Shown here piece after piece: positions 1 to 6,898 of a stretch of 10,235 nucleotides of DNA. The notes below the pieces were generated by a model. That model was not told the origin of the DNA and searched no databases. It saw nothing but the letters and a program-made list of their open reading frames with translations. Position 1 is the stretch's first letter. Each line of letters opens with the position of its first letter. This DNA is from Gammaproteobacteria bacterium (GTDB taxonomy: Bacteria > Pseudomonadota > Gammaproteobacteria > DSM-16500). The stretch lies in assembly GCA_004322325.1 (NCBI GenBank), contig SCTP01000196.1, positions 1 through 10,235 on the forward strand, read 5' to 3'. Made by a program: the position numbers and the translations under genes.

Positions 1-1
1 A

Positions 2-1582
2 GAAGATCGCTTTACCAGTATTCATATCGAAGAATTAACCTGTGTTGCCCGTGATACAAAACTCGGCCCCGAAGAAATCTCCGCGGATATTCCCAATGTC
101 AGCGAAAGTGCACTCTCCAAATTAGACGAGTGCGGCATTGTTTATATCGGTGCAGAAGTCACCTCCGGCGATATCTTAGTCGGTAAAGTGACACCTAAAG
201 GCGAAACGCAATTAACGCCAGAAGAAAAGCTGCTCCGTGCGATCTTCGGTGAAAAAGCCTCTGACGTAAAAGATTCTTCCTTACGCGTTCCTACCGGCAT
301 GGAAGGTACCGTGGTGGATGTGCAAGTCTTCACCCGCGAAGGCGTGAAAAAAGACTCGCGCGTATTGGAAATTGAGAAAAACGAATTAGCCAAAGCGAAA
401 CAAGATTTAAGCGATGAAATGCGTATTAAAGAAAATGACATTTTCTCCCGCATTGAAAAATTATTGCTTAATCGTACAGCAGAAGGCGGTCCTAACAAAT
501 TAAAGAAAGGCTCCAAGATCACCAAAGCGTATCTCACGGAAGTACCGCGTGAGAAATGGTTTGAAATTCATCTCAAAGACACAGCCGCGAGTAAGCAATT
601 AGAAGATGCTGCCAAGCAGTTGAAAACCATTCGCCTTGATTTTGAAAAAGCCTATGAAGCGAAGCATCAGAAGATCACTCAAAGTGATGATTTGGCGCCA
701 GGCGTATTAAAAATTGTCAAAGTGTACCTGGCTGTTAAACGCCGTGTACAACCGGGCGATAAGATGGCAGGACGTCACGGTAACAAAGGTGTGATCTCGA
801 TGATTGTGCCTGTTGAAGACATGCCTTATCTCGCCGATGGTACGCCGGTTGACGTGGTTCTCAACCCCTTAGGCGTTCCTTCACGTATGAACGTTGGACA
901 AGTCTTAGAGACCCACTTAGGTTGGGCGTCGAAAGAATTAGGCCGCAAGATTGGTCAAATGGTTGACGCGCATGAGTCAAGTCGTCACATTCGTCAATTT
1001 TTGACGACCATTTATACCGAAGGCAAGACGAAAGAAAACCTTTCTAGCCTAAACGATGAAGAGGTGACCACGCTCGCTAACAACTTGCGAGAAGGTGTTC
1101 CTTTCGCGACCCCAGTGTTTGACGGTGCTAGCGAAGCGGAAATCAAGACCATGTTAGCGCTCGCTGGTTTGGCTGAAGATGGCCAAGCCATGCTTTACGA
1201 TGGTCGCACGGGAGTCCAGTTTGATCGTCCTGTCACGGTCGGTTACATGTACATGATGAAGTTGAATCACCTGGTTGATGATAAGATGCACGCCCGTTCC
1301 ACTGGCTCTTATAGCTTAGTGACGCAACAGCCATTGGGCGGTAAAGCCCAATTCGGTGGTCAACGCTTCGGTGAAATGGAAGTGTGGGCGCTGGAAGCGT
1401 ATGGTGCTGCTTATACATTACAAGAAATGCTCACGGTGAAATCCGACGACGTCACTGGTCGAACCAAGATGTATAAAAACATCGTGGATAGCGAGCATTA
1501 CATGGAATCTAGCATACCTGAAGCCTTTAACGTGCTTATTAAAGAAATACGTTCATTGGCCATTAATTTTGATTTTGAATAA
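2..1582 (+). CDS. rpoB: RNA polymerase beta subunit, 3' part (5' end outside the window)
   Basis: This is the C-terminal 526 codons of the RNA polymerase beta subunit, which with beta' forms the catalytic core of the transcription enzyme. The open frame runs from base 2 without a start, so the gene is cut by the window edge; the first visible residues ([12 protein letters not shown]) match about residue 825 of the 1342-residue E. coli protein. Seen directly: the [10 protein letters not shown] active-site motif begins at base 761 and holds the equivalents of E. coli K1065 and K1073; the conserved [13 protein letters not shown] stretch contains the H1237 equivalent; the end is [11 protein letters not shown] followed by TAA. 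The lineage-specific beta insert before [11 protein letters not shown] is present and is 13 residues longer than in E. coli, while a later loop is 3 shorter. The rifampicin cluster lies upstream and cannot be judged. Identification is certain. Confidence 0.99.
   Translation, partial: EDRFTSIHIEELTCVARDTKLGPEEISADIPNVSESALSKLDECGIVYIGAEVTSGDILVGKVTPKGETQLTPEEKLLRAIFGEKASDVKDSSLRVPTGMEGTVVDVQVFTREGVKKDSRVLEIEKNELAKAKQDLSDEMRIKENDIFSRIEKLLLNRTAEGGPNKLKKGSKITKAYLTEVPREKWFEIHLKDTAASKQLEDAAKQLKTIRLDFEKAYEAKHQKITQSDDLAPGVLKIVKVYLAVKRRVQPGDKMAGRHGNKGVISMIVPVEDMPYLADGTPVDVVLNPLGVPSRMNVGQVLETHLGWASKELGRKIGQMVDAHESSRHIRQFLTTIYTEGKTKENLSSLNDEEVTTLANNLREGVPFATPVFDGASEAEIKTMLALAGLAEDGQAMLYDGRTGVQFDRPVTVGYMYMMKLNHLVDDKMHARSTGSYSLVTQQPLGGKAQFGGQRFGEMEVWALEAYGAAYTLQEMLTVKSDDVTGRTKMYKNIVDSEHYMESSIPEAFNVLIKEIRSLAINFDFE
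470..545 (+). other. Longer basic loop in the variable insert of RpoB
   Basis: Within rpoB, aligning by eye to the E. coli protein between LEIE and KITQ gives 106 residues here against 93 in E. coli. The extra length falls around the motif [17 protein letters not shown], which is rich in lysine and glycine. In E. coli this region is the surface insert in the second half of beta, which varies between bacterial lineages and is not part of the catalytic centre. A neutral loop-length difference is the simplest reading. Confidence 0.6.
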
Positions 1583-1597
1583 TTATTGCGTTACGGC

Positions 1598-1615
1598 AAA
1601 GGGGGATTTACCTTG
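1598..1615 (+). promoter_or_regulatory. Ribosome binding site and TTG start of rpoC
   Basis: The purine run AAAGGGGGA (1598-1606) sits 7 bases before TTG at 1613-1615. Starting at this TTG gives [11 protein letters not shown], which lines up with E. coli RpoC MKDLLKFLKAQ residue for residue and puts the first zinc cysteines at exactly 70, 72, 85 and 88. An in-frame TTG at 1586 would add nine residues (MRYGKGGFT) encoded by the Shine-Dalgarno sequence itself and unlike the family, so it is rejected. No ATG or GTG start is available near this point. Confidence 0.85.
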
Positions 1616-4600
1616 ATAGATTTACTGAATCTGGTTAAGCAGCAAAATTCACCGCAAGGATTTCGCACTATTCATATCGGCCTCGCCTCTCCGGATGCGA
1701 TACGCTCATGGTCGTATGGCGAAGTGAAAAAGCCAGAAACCATCAATTATCGTACCTTTAAGCCAGAGAGAGATGGTCTCTTTTGCGCGAGGGTATTCGG
1801 TCCTATCAAAGATTTTGAATGCTTATGCGGCAAGTATAAACGTTTGAAACATCGCGGTGTAATTTGCGAAAAGTGTGGCGTCGAATGTACCCAAGCTCGC
1901 GTACGTCGTGAACGAATGGGGCATATTGAATTAGCAAGCCCCGTCGCCCACATCTGGTTCTTGCGTTCATTGCCTTCGCGTATTGGCTTAATGCTAGACA
2001 TGACATTGCGTGATTTGGAACGTGTGCTGTATTTTGAAGCGTATGTTGTCATCGACCCAGGCATGACGCAGTTAGAAAAAGGCCAGTTGCTGTCCGAAGA
2101 AGCGTATTACGATGCCATCGAAGAATACGGTGATGAATTCGAAGCCCGCATGGGTGCTGATGCGATTCAAGAACTGTTACGTGCCATTAATCTTGAAACC
2201 GAAGTGCCGCGTATTCGTGAAGAATTGCTGCGTACTTCTTCCGAAGCCAAGCATAAAAAGCTGTCTAAGCGATTGAAATTAATGGAAGCTTTCTTAGAAT
2301 CAGGTAACAAGCCGGAATGGATGATTTTATCCGTCCTTCCCGTGTTACCACCTGATCTACGTCCCTTAGTGCCCTTAGATGGTGGCCGCTTTGCGACATC
2401 TGATCTGAATGATTTGTATCGTCGTGTGATTAACCGTAACAACCGGTTGAAGCGATTGCTGGACCTCAACGCGCCCGACATCATTGTGCGTAATGAGAAG
2501 CGCATGCTGCAAGAATCCGTTGACGCCTTATTAGACAACGGACGCCGTGGTCGCGCGATCACTGGTTCCAACAAACGTCCGCTCAAGTCACTGGCTGACA
2601 TGATCAAAGGTAAATCAGGTCGTTTCCGTCAAAACTTACTGGGTAAGCGTGTCGACTATTCAGGTCGTTCCGTCATCGTCGTCGGTCCTACTTTACGCTT
2701 GCACCAATGCGGTTTACCCAAAAAGATGGCCTTAGAATTATTTAAGCCATTTATCTACAGCCGCTTACAAATGCTAGACGCTGCTTCCACGATTAAAGCA
2801 GCCAAGAAAATGGTAGAACGCGAAGAACCACAAGTTTGGGACGTGTTAGAAGAAGTCATCCGCGAACATCCCATTTTGTTAAACCGTGCGCCTACCTTGC
2901 ACCGTTTAGGTATTCAAGCTTTCGAACCTTTGTTGATTGAAGGTAAAGCCATTCAGCTTCACCCCTTAGTTTGTACCGCTTACAACGCAGATTTCGACGG
3001 TGACCAAATGGCTGTGCATATCCCATTGTCACTTGAATCGCAATTAGAAGCGCGCTCGCTCATGATGTCGACGAATAACGTCCTCTCGCCTGCTAACGGT
3101 GAGCCGATTATCGTTCCGACACAAGACGTCGTGTTAGGTCTTTATTACCTCACCCGTACGCGCATCAATGCGCCTGGCGAAGGCATGTCATTTGCCGATG
3201 TCGCTGAAGTGCATCGTGCCTACGAAAACGGGATGGTCGATTTACATGCCAAAGTACGAGCCCGTATCAAAGAATATGAATGGGACAAAAAAGCTGGTCA
3301 ATTTAAAGAAAAAATCCGCTTTGTCGAAACCACTGTTGGCCGAGCGATTTTATCGGAATTACTACCCAAAGGTTTGTCATTCGATTTAGTCAACTGTACG
3401 ATGAATAAAAAGACGATTTCCAGCTTAATTGACGCGTCTTATCGTCAAGTTGGTTTAAAAGAAACCGTGATGTTTGCTGACCACTTAATGTATACCGGCT
3501 TTCACTACGCGACCCGTTCTGGTCTTTCAATTGGTGTGAACGATTTAGTTGTACCAAAGAAAAAATCAGAAATTATCGAGCAAGCAGAAGGCGAAGTAGG
3601 TAAAATTCAAGCCCAGTTTTCTTCCGGTCTCGTGACCCAAGGTGAGCGTTATAACAAAGTCGTCGATATCTGGTCACGCACGAACGATTTAGTCGCACAA
3701 GCGATGATGGAAGAACTTTCTGCGGAAACAGTGAAAGACAAAGAAGGTCATAAAGTCAAACAAGAATCCTTCAACTCCATCTACATGATGGCCGATTCCG
3801 GCGCGAGAGGTTCCGCTGCTCAGATTCGTCAGCTAGCTGGGATGAGAGGTTTGATGACCAAACCTGACGGTACCATTATCGAAACACCGATTACGGCTAA
3901 CTTCCGTGAAGGGTTAAACGTGTTGCAATACTTTATTTCTACTCACGGTGCGCGAAAAGGTTTGGCGGATACCGCGTTGAAAACAGCTAATTCCGGTTAT
4001 CTGACCCGACGTTTAGTCGACGTAGCACAAGATTTAGTGATTACGGAAGAAGATTGCGGCACCACACAAGGCATTATCGTCACTCCACTTATCGAAGGTG
4101 GCGACGTGGTTGAACCTTTACAAGAACGTGTGTTGGGCCGAGTCACCGTACAAGATATTTACGATCCTCAATCCAATGCTGTAATTATTCCGCAAGGTAC
4201 ATTGCTGGATGAAACGTGGATTAAAAAGCTGGAAGACACAACAGTTGATCAGGTATTTGTGCGCACAGCTATTACGTGCGAATCACGCTATGGCATTTGC
4301 GCAGCGTGCTACGGACGTGATTTAGCACGCGGCCATCGAGTGAACATTGGTGAAGCGGTGGGTGTCATTGCAGCGCAATCCATCGGTGAACCTGGTACAC
4401 AGTTAACCATGAGAACCTTCCACATCGGGGGTGCGGCTTCTCGTACCACGGCGGTGAACAATGTTCAGGTCAAGTTTGCGGGTAAAGTGAAATTACACAA
4501 CGTCAAACTGATTGAACGTTCTAATGGCAAATTTATTGTCGTATCGCGCTCCGGTACCTTAGCTGTACAAGATGATCATGGCCGTGAACGTGAACGCTAT

Positions 4601-5776
4601 AAGATTCCTTACGGTGCTGAATTAAACGTCAAAGAAGGTTCCAAGACCGAGGCAGGTCAGATTGTCGCGAACTGGGATCCTCATAGCCATCCGGTGATCA
4701 CTGAAGTAGCGGGCATGATTAAATTTGTCGATTTAATCGACGGTATCACCATGCACCGTCAAACTGACGAGCTCACAGGTTTAACCAGTATTGTGGTCGC
4801 CGACCAAAAGCAACGTGCTTCAACCGGTAAAGAATTGAAGCCGATGATCAAGTTGGTCGATGAAAACGGCGAAGATTTATACCTCGCTGGTACCAATCTC
4901 GTTGCCCAATACTTCTTACCTGCCGATGCCATCATCAACTTTGAAGACGGCGCGAAGGTAAAGGTAGGGGACGTTTTAGCCCGTATTCCGCAAGAAACCT
5001 CAAAAACACGCGACATCACCGGCGGTCTGCCGCGTGTGGCTGACTTATTCGAAGCCCGTCGTCCCAAAGATTCAGCCGTTTTAGCTGAAATTTCCGGTAT
5101 CGTGAGCTTCGGTAAAGAAACCAAAGGCAAACGCCGCTTGATGATTACGTCCACCTCGGGTGAAGTTCACGAAGAACTCATTCCAAAATGGCGTCATATC
5201 AACGTGTTTGAGGGTGAGCACGTGGAACGCGGTGAAGTCTTAGTGGAAGGTGCCTTAAATCCACATGATGTCTTGCGCTTATTAGGCGTCAACCCATTAG
5301 CCAATTATTTGGTGAATGAAATCCAAGATGTGTATCGTTTACAAGGGGTTAAGATTAACGATAAACATATCGAAGTCATTATTCGTCAAATGCTGCGTAA
5401 GCTCGTAATTGCTGATCCAGGCGATTCTGGCTTTATCAAGGGCGAACAAGTCGAAGCAAGCTTATTACGCGAGATTAATCAACGCTTAAACAAGGAAAAC
5501 AAAATAACGGCTCGTTACGAGCACATGTTATTAGGTATTACCAAAGCCTCGCTCTCGACGGAATCCTTCCTGTCAGCGGCCTCATTCCAAGACACCACCC
5601 GTGTCTTAACGGAAGCAGCTGTCAGCGGTAAATCCGATGACTTGAGGGGCTTGAAGGAAAACATCATCGTCGGGCGCCTGATCCCAGCGGGAACCGGGCT
5701 AACTGTGCGTGAAGAAGGCATGGAAGGCGTCAAACCGCAGGGTAAAGTGGGTGAACAGGCGGAGAAGTTAAAATAA
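1613..5776 (+). CDS. rpoC: RNA polymerase beta' subunit
   Basis: Beta' carries the catalytic magnesium and, with beta, alpha and omega, makes the core RNA polymerase in the cytoplasm. From the chosen TTG the protein has 1387 residues (E. coli 1407; the tail after GLTVREEG is shorter). In order: zinc ribbon C70/C72/C85/C88; [12 protein letters not shown] clamp and [22 protein letters not shown] switch region; catalytic NADFDGD with aspartates at 460, 462 and 464; [22 protein letters not shown] motif (here [14 protein letters not shown]) leading to the bridge helix; second zinc site C815, C889, C896 and C899; trigger loop [18 protein letters not shown] around 926-944; then the long gammaproteobacterial insert up to the [19 protein letters not shown] segment; C-terminal [18 protein letters not shown]. 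All key residues are intact. It follows rpoB by 30 bases with no terminator between, so the two are surely cotranscribed. The rarely used TTG start is the only oddity. Confidence 0.98.
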   Translation: MIDLLNLVKQQNSPQGFRTIHIGLASPDAIRSWSYGEVKKPETINYRTFKPERDGLFCARVFGPIKDFECLCGKYKRLKHRGVICEKCGVECTQARVRRERMGHIELASPVAHIWFLRSLPSRIGLMLDMTLRDLERVLYFEAYVVIDPGMTQLEKGQLLSEEAYYDAIEEYGDEFEARMGADAIQELLRAINLETEVPRIREELLRTSSEAKHKKLSKRLKLMEAFLESGNKPEWMILSVLPVLPPDLRPLVPLDGGRFATSDLNDLYRRVINRNNRLKRLLDLNAPDIIVRNEKRMLQESVDALLDNGRRGRAITGSNKRPLKSLADMIKGKSGRFRQNLLGKRVDYSGRSVIVVGPTLRLHQCGLPKKMALELFKPFIYSRLQMLDAASTIKAAKKMVEREEPQVWDVLEEVIREHPILLNRAPTLHRLGIQAFEPLLIEGKAIQLHPLVCTAYNADFDGDQMAVHIPLSLESQLEARSLMMSTNNVLSPANGEPIIVPTQDVVLGLYYLTRTRINAPGEGMSFADVAEVHRAYENGMVDLHAKVRARIKEYEWDKKAGQFKEKIRFVETTVGRAILSELLPKGLSFDLVNCTMNKKTISSLIDASYRQVGLKETVMFADHLMYTGFHYATRSGLSIGVNDLVVPKKKSEIIEQAEGEVGKIQAQFSSGLVTQGERYNKVVDIWSRTNDLVAQAMMEELSAETVKDKEGHKVKQESFNSIYMMADSGARGSAAQIRQLAGMRGLMTKPDGTIIETPITANFREGLNVLQYFISTHGARKGLADTALKTANSGYLTRRLVDVAQDLVITEEDCGTTQGIIVTPLIEGGDVVEPLQERVLGRVTVQDIYDPQSNAVIIPQGTLLDETWIKKLEDTTVDQVFVRTAITCESRYGICAACYGRDLARGHRVNIGEAVGVIAAQSIGEPGTQLTMRTFHIGGAASRTTAVNNVQVKFAGKVKLHNVKLIERSNGKFIVVSRSGTLAVQDDHGRERERYKIPYGAELNVKEGSKTEAGQIVANWDPHSHPVITEVAGMIKFVDLIDGITMHRQTDELTGLTSIVVADQKQRASTGKELKPMIKLVDENGEDLYLAGTNLVAQYFLPADAIINFEDGAKVKVGDVLARIPQETSKTRDITGGLPRVADLFEARRPKDSAVLAEISGIVSFGKETKGKRRLMITSTSGEVHEELIPKWRHINVFEGEHVERGEVLVEGALNPHDVLRLLGVNPLANYLVNEIQDVYRLQGVKINDKHIEVIIRQMLRKLVIADPGDSGFIKGEQVEASLLREINQRLNKENKITARYEHMLLGITKASLSTESFLSAASFQDTTRVLTEAAVSGKSDDLRGLKENIIVGRLIPAGTGLTVREEGMEGVKPQGKVGEQAEKLK

Positions 5777-5799
5777 AGCGAAGAAATATCAACAAGTCC

Positions 5800-5829
5800 T
5801 TGACATAAAAGGTGATGCTTTTTTAGAAT
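5800..5829 (+). promoter_or_regulatory. Sigma-70 promoter of the str operon
   Basis: A perfect -35 hexamer TTGACA (5800-5805) and a -10 hexamer TAGAAT (5824-5829, one mismatch to TATAAT) are separated by 18 bases, which include a T-rich run. The bases directly after the -10 are CGCGCG (5830-5835), a GC-rich discriminator, putting the transcription start near 5836-5838. GC-rich discriminators are typical of promoters of ribosomal and tRNA genes that are inhibited by ppGpp, so growth-rate or stringent control is inferred. It lies 23 bases after the rpoC stop, with about 85 bases of leader before rpsL. It fits the need to make ribosomal proteins and elongation factors in excess of RNA polymerase. 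No start-site data are available. Confidence 0.8.
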
Positions 5830-5850
5830 CGCGCGTCTCCTCAATAAAAA

Positions 5851-5872
5851 ATCCCGGGCTAATGTCCGGGAT
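5851..5872. terminator. GC-rich hairpin in the rpsL leader, terminator-like
   Basis: ATCCCGGGC (5851-5859) pairs with GTCCGGGAT (5864-5872) around a TAAT loop: nine pairs, one of them G-U. It is flanked by AATAAAAAA on the left and CTGTTTAAG on the right. Read on the + strand it has only a short T3 after the stem, so as a terminator for rpoC read-through it would be weak; read on the - strand the stem is followed directly by TTTTTT and then ATT, a better intrinsic terminator. It begins only about 14 bases after the predicted start of the str transcript, so it would also form a 5' hairpin on that mRNA. Role is undecided between leaky terminator, attenuator and 5' stabilising structure. Confidence 0.6.
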
Positions 5873-5907
5873 CTGTTTAAGGGGACAGGGTAACATTTTA
5901 GGAATGA

Positions 5908-5913
5908 AAGAGA
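5908..5913 (+). promoter_or_regulatory. Weak ribosome binding site of rpsL
   Basis: AAGAGA lies 7 bases before the rpsL ATG at 5921 and is only a partial match to AGGAGG. The better purine stretches AAGGGGA (5879-5885) and AGGA (5900-5903) are too far upstream to serve this start. The start itself is secure because [10 protein letters not shown] matches the conserved S12 N-terminus. Confidence 0.5.
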
Positions 5914-5920
5914 ATTTAAG

Positions 5921-6295
5921 ATGCCAACGATTAATCAGTTAGTACGAAAAGGTAGAGCACCCGCGGCCTTCAAATCGAAAGTGCCTGCACTGAAGGGCTG
6001 TCCGCAGCGACGTGGCGTGTGTACACGTGTGTACACCACCACCCCGAAGAAGCCAAACTCTGCGTTGCGTAAGGTGGCACGTGTTCGGTTAACCAGTGGC
6101 TTTGAAGTCACTGCCTATATTCCGGGTGAAGGGCACAACTTACAAGAGCACTCTGTAGTCATGATTCGCGGTGGTCGCGTAAAAGACTTACCCGGTGTTC
6201 GTTATCATATTGTACGCGGTAGCTTAGATACGAGCGGTGTGGCTAAACGTGGTCAAAGTCGTTCTAAGTACGGTACGAAGAAAGACAAGAAATAA
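5921..6295 (+). CDS. rpsL: 30S ribosomal protein S12
   Basis: S12 sits at the decoding centre of the small ribosomal subunit, where it contacts the 16S rRNA helices that monitor codon-anticodon fit and affects accuracy. The 124 residues equal the E. coli length and match across the whole protein. Seen: [21 protein letters not shown] with K43 and K44, and [14 protein letters not shown] with K88 and D89, the aspartate that carries a methylthio group in many bacteria. K43 and K88 are the wild-type residues at the positions changed in classical streptomycin-resistant mutants, so no such resistance is encoded here. The C-terminus is lysine-rich (KYGTKKDKK). It is the first gene of the str operon, 144 bases after rpoC, with its own promoter in that gap; rpsG follows after 18 bases. 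Confidence 0.99.
   Translation: MPTINQLVRKGRAPAAFKSKVPALKGCPQRRGVCTRVYTTTPKKPNSALRKVARVRLTSGFEVTAYIPGEGHNLQEHSVVMIRGGRVKDLPGVRYHIVRGSLDTSGVAKRGQSRSKYGTKKDKK
6017..6036. repeat. Two tandem copies of GTGTGTACAC inside rpsL
   Basis: The 10-base unit GTGTGTACAC occurs twice back to back (6017-6026 and 6027-6036), and each copy contains the self-complementary GTGTACAC. It arises from the codons for the invariant S12 stretch VCTRVYT, so the protein is ordinary. The repeat is a by-product of codon choice rather than a separate element. Confidence 0.8.
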
Positions 6296-6313
6296 TTTAC
6301 GGTGGAATGAGCT

Positions 6314-6883
6314 ATGCCAAGAAGAAAAGCAGCAATCAAACGCGAAGTTTTACCCGATCCGCTATACGGCAGTGATCAGGTAGCGAAATTTATTAACGTC
6401 GTCATGCGTAGAGGTAAAAAGTCTATCGCGGAAAAGATTGTTTATAGTGCTTTAAGCCTATTAAGCGATCGCCTGAAGAAAGAAGGCAAAAGTGATACGA
6501 AAGGCGATGGCGAAGGGGAAGGTGGCAAGGGTAAAAAGACGGGCGGTGCTAAAGGGCATACGAGTTCCCACTCTCATGACGATGTCTTAGAAGCGCTTCG
6601 CCGTGCTTTAACCAGCGTGGCTCCAACGGTTGAGGTGAAATCTCGCCGCGTGGGGGGTGCGACCTATCAAGTGCCTGTTGAAGTGGCAGGTGATCGTGGT
6701 CTGGCATTAGCAATGCGTTGGGTGGTGCAAGCAGCGAAGACGCGTGCAGAAAAAACCATGGCGCTTCGTTTAGCCGCTGAAATGTATGAAGCCTGCATGG
6801 GTCGTGGAGCAGCGGTAAAAACACGCGATGACGTACATCGTATGGCGAAAGCAAACCAAGCGTTTGCTCATTATAGATGGTAA
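6314..6883 (+). CDS. rpsG: 30S ribosomal protein S7 with an internal low-complexity insertion
   Basis: S7 is a primary assembly protein of the 30S head: it binds the 3' major domain of 16S rRNA and lines the E site. This copy has 189 residues against 156 for the mature-length E. coli K-12-type core. The N-terminus ([16 protein letters not shown], then [14 protein letters not shown]), the beta-hairpin ([21 protein letters not shown], 104 onward), ALAMRWVV and the ending [18 protein letters not shown] align without gaps; all 33 extra residues fall between about 54 and 90. From memory, Legionella and Coxiella S7 are also longer here, which supports placement in Legionellales. The ATG at 6314 has GGTGGA (6301-6306) 7 bases upstream. 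The gap from rpsL is 18 bases and to fusA 15. In E. coli S7 represses its own operon by binding the rpsL-rpsG spacer; no such spacer exists here. Confidence 0.98.
   Translation: MPRRKAAIKREVLPDPLYGSDQVAKFINVVMRRGKKSIAEKIVYSALSLLSDRLKKEGKSDTKGDGEGEGGKGKKTGGAKGHTSSHSHDDVLEALRRALTSVAPTVEVKSRRVGGATYQVPVEVAGDRGLALAMRWVVQAAKTRAEKTMALRLAAEMYEACMGRGAAVKTRDDVHRMAKANQAFAHYRW
6473..6583 (+). other. Gly/Lys-rich, histidine-ending insertion in S7 (residues 54-90)
   Basis: By eye, residues 54-90 contain about ten glycines and eight lysines in motifs such as KGDGEGEGG and [10 protein letters not shown], ending in HTSSHSHDD. It replaces a short turn between two helices near the N-terminal third of S7, ahead of the conserved PTVEVKSRR. 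No hydrophobic residues occur in the middle, so it is probably disordered and surface-exposed. The reading frame is open throughout and the flanking helices resume in register, so it is not a frameshift. Confidence 0.85.
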
Positions 6884-6898
6884 AGGTAGAGGTGAATC

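Noticed and set aside
1586..1612. N-terminal extension of RpoC (MRYGKGGFT) from the upstream TTG at 1586.
   Set aside because: It would encode the Shine-Dalgarno sequence, lacks its own binding site, and is absent from the family, whose N-terminus aligns exactly from 1613.
5807..5822. AAAAG and CTTTT around GTGATG followed by more T, resembling a terminator for rpoC.
   Set aside because: The stem has five pairs, four of them A-T, too weak to terminate, and it is fully explained as the spacer of the str promoter.
5904..5942. A 12-residue upstream open frame (ATG at 5904, TAG at 5940-5942) overlapping the rpsL start, a possible leader peptide.
   Set aside because: Its ribosome binding site is badly spaced (AGG directly next to the ATG), and nothing in its residues suggests regulation. 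It is more likely chance.
6473..6583. The S7 insertion as a sequencing error, frameshift or inserted mobile fragment.
   Set aside because: The frame stays open, the conserved protein resumes exactly in register, there are no terminal repeats or duplicated target, and the base pattern is simply Gly/Lys/Glu codons.
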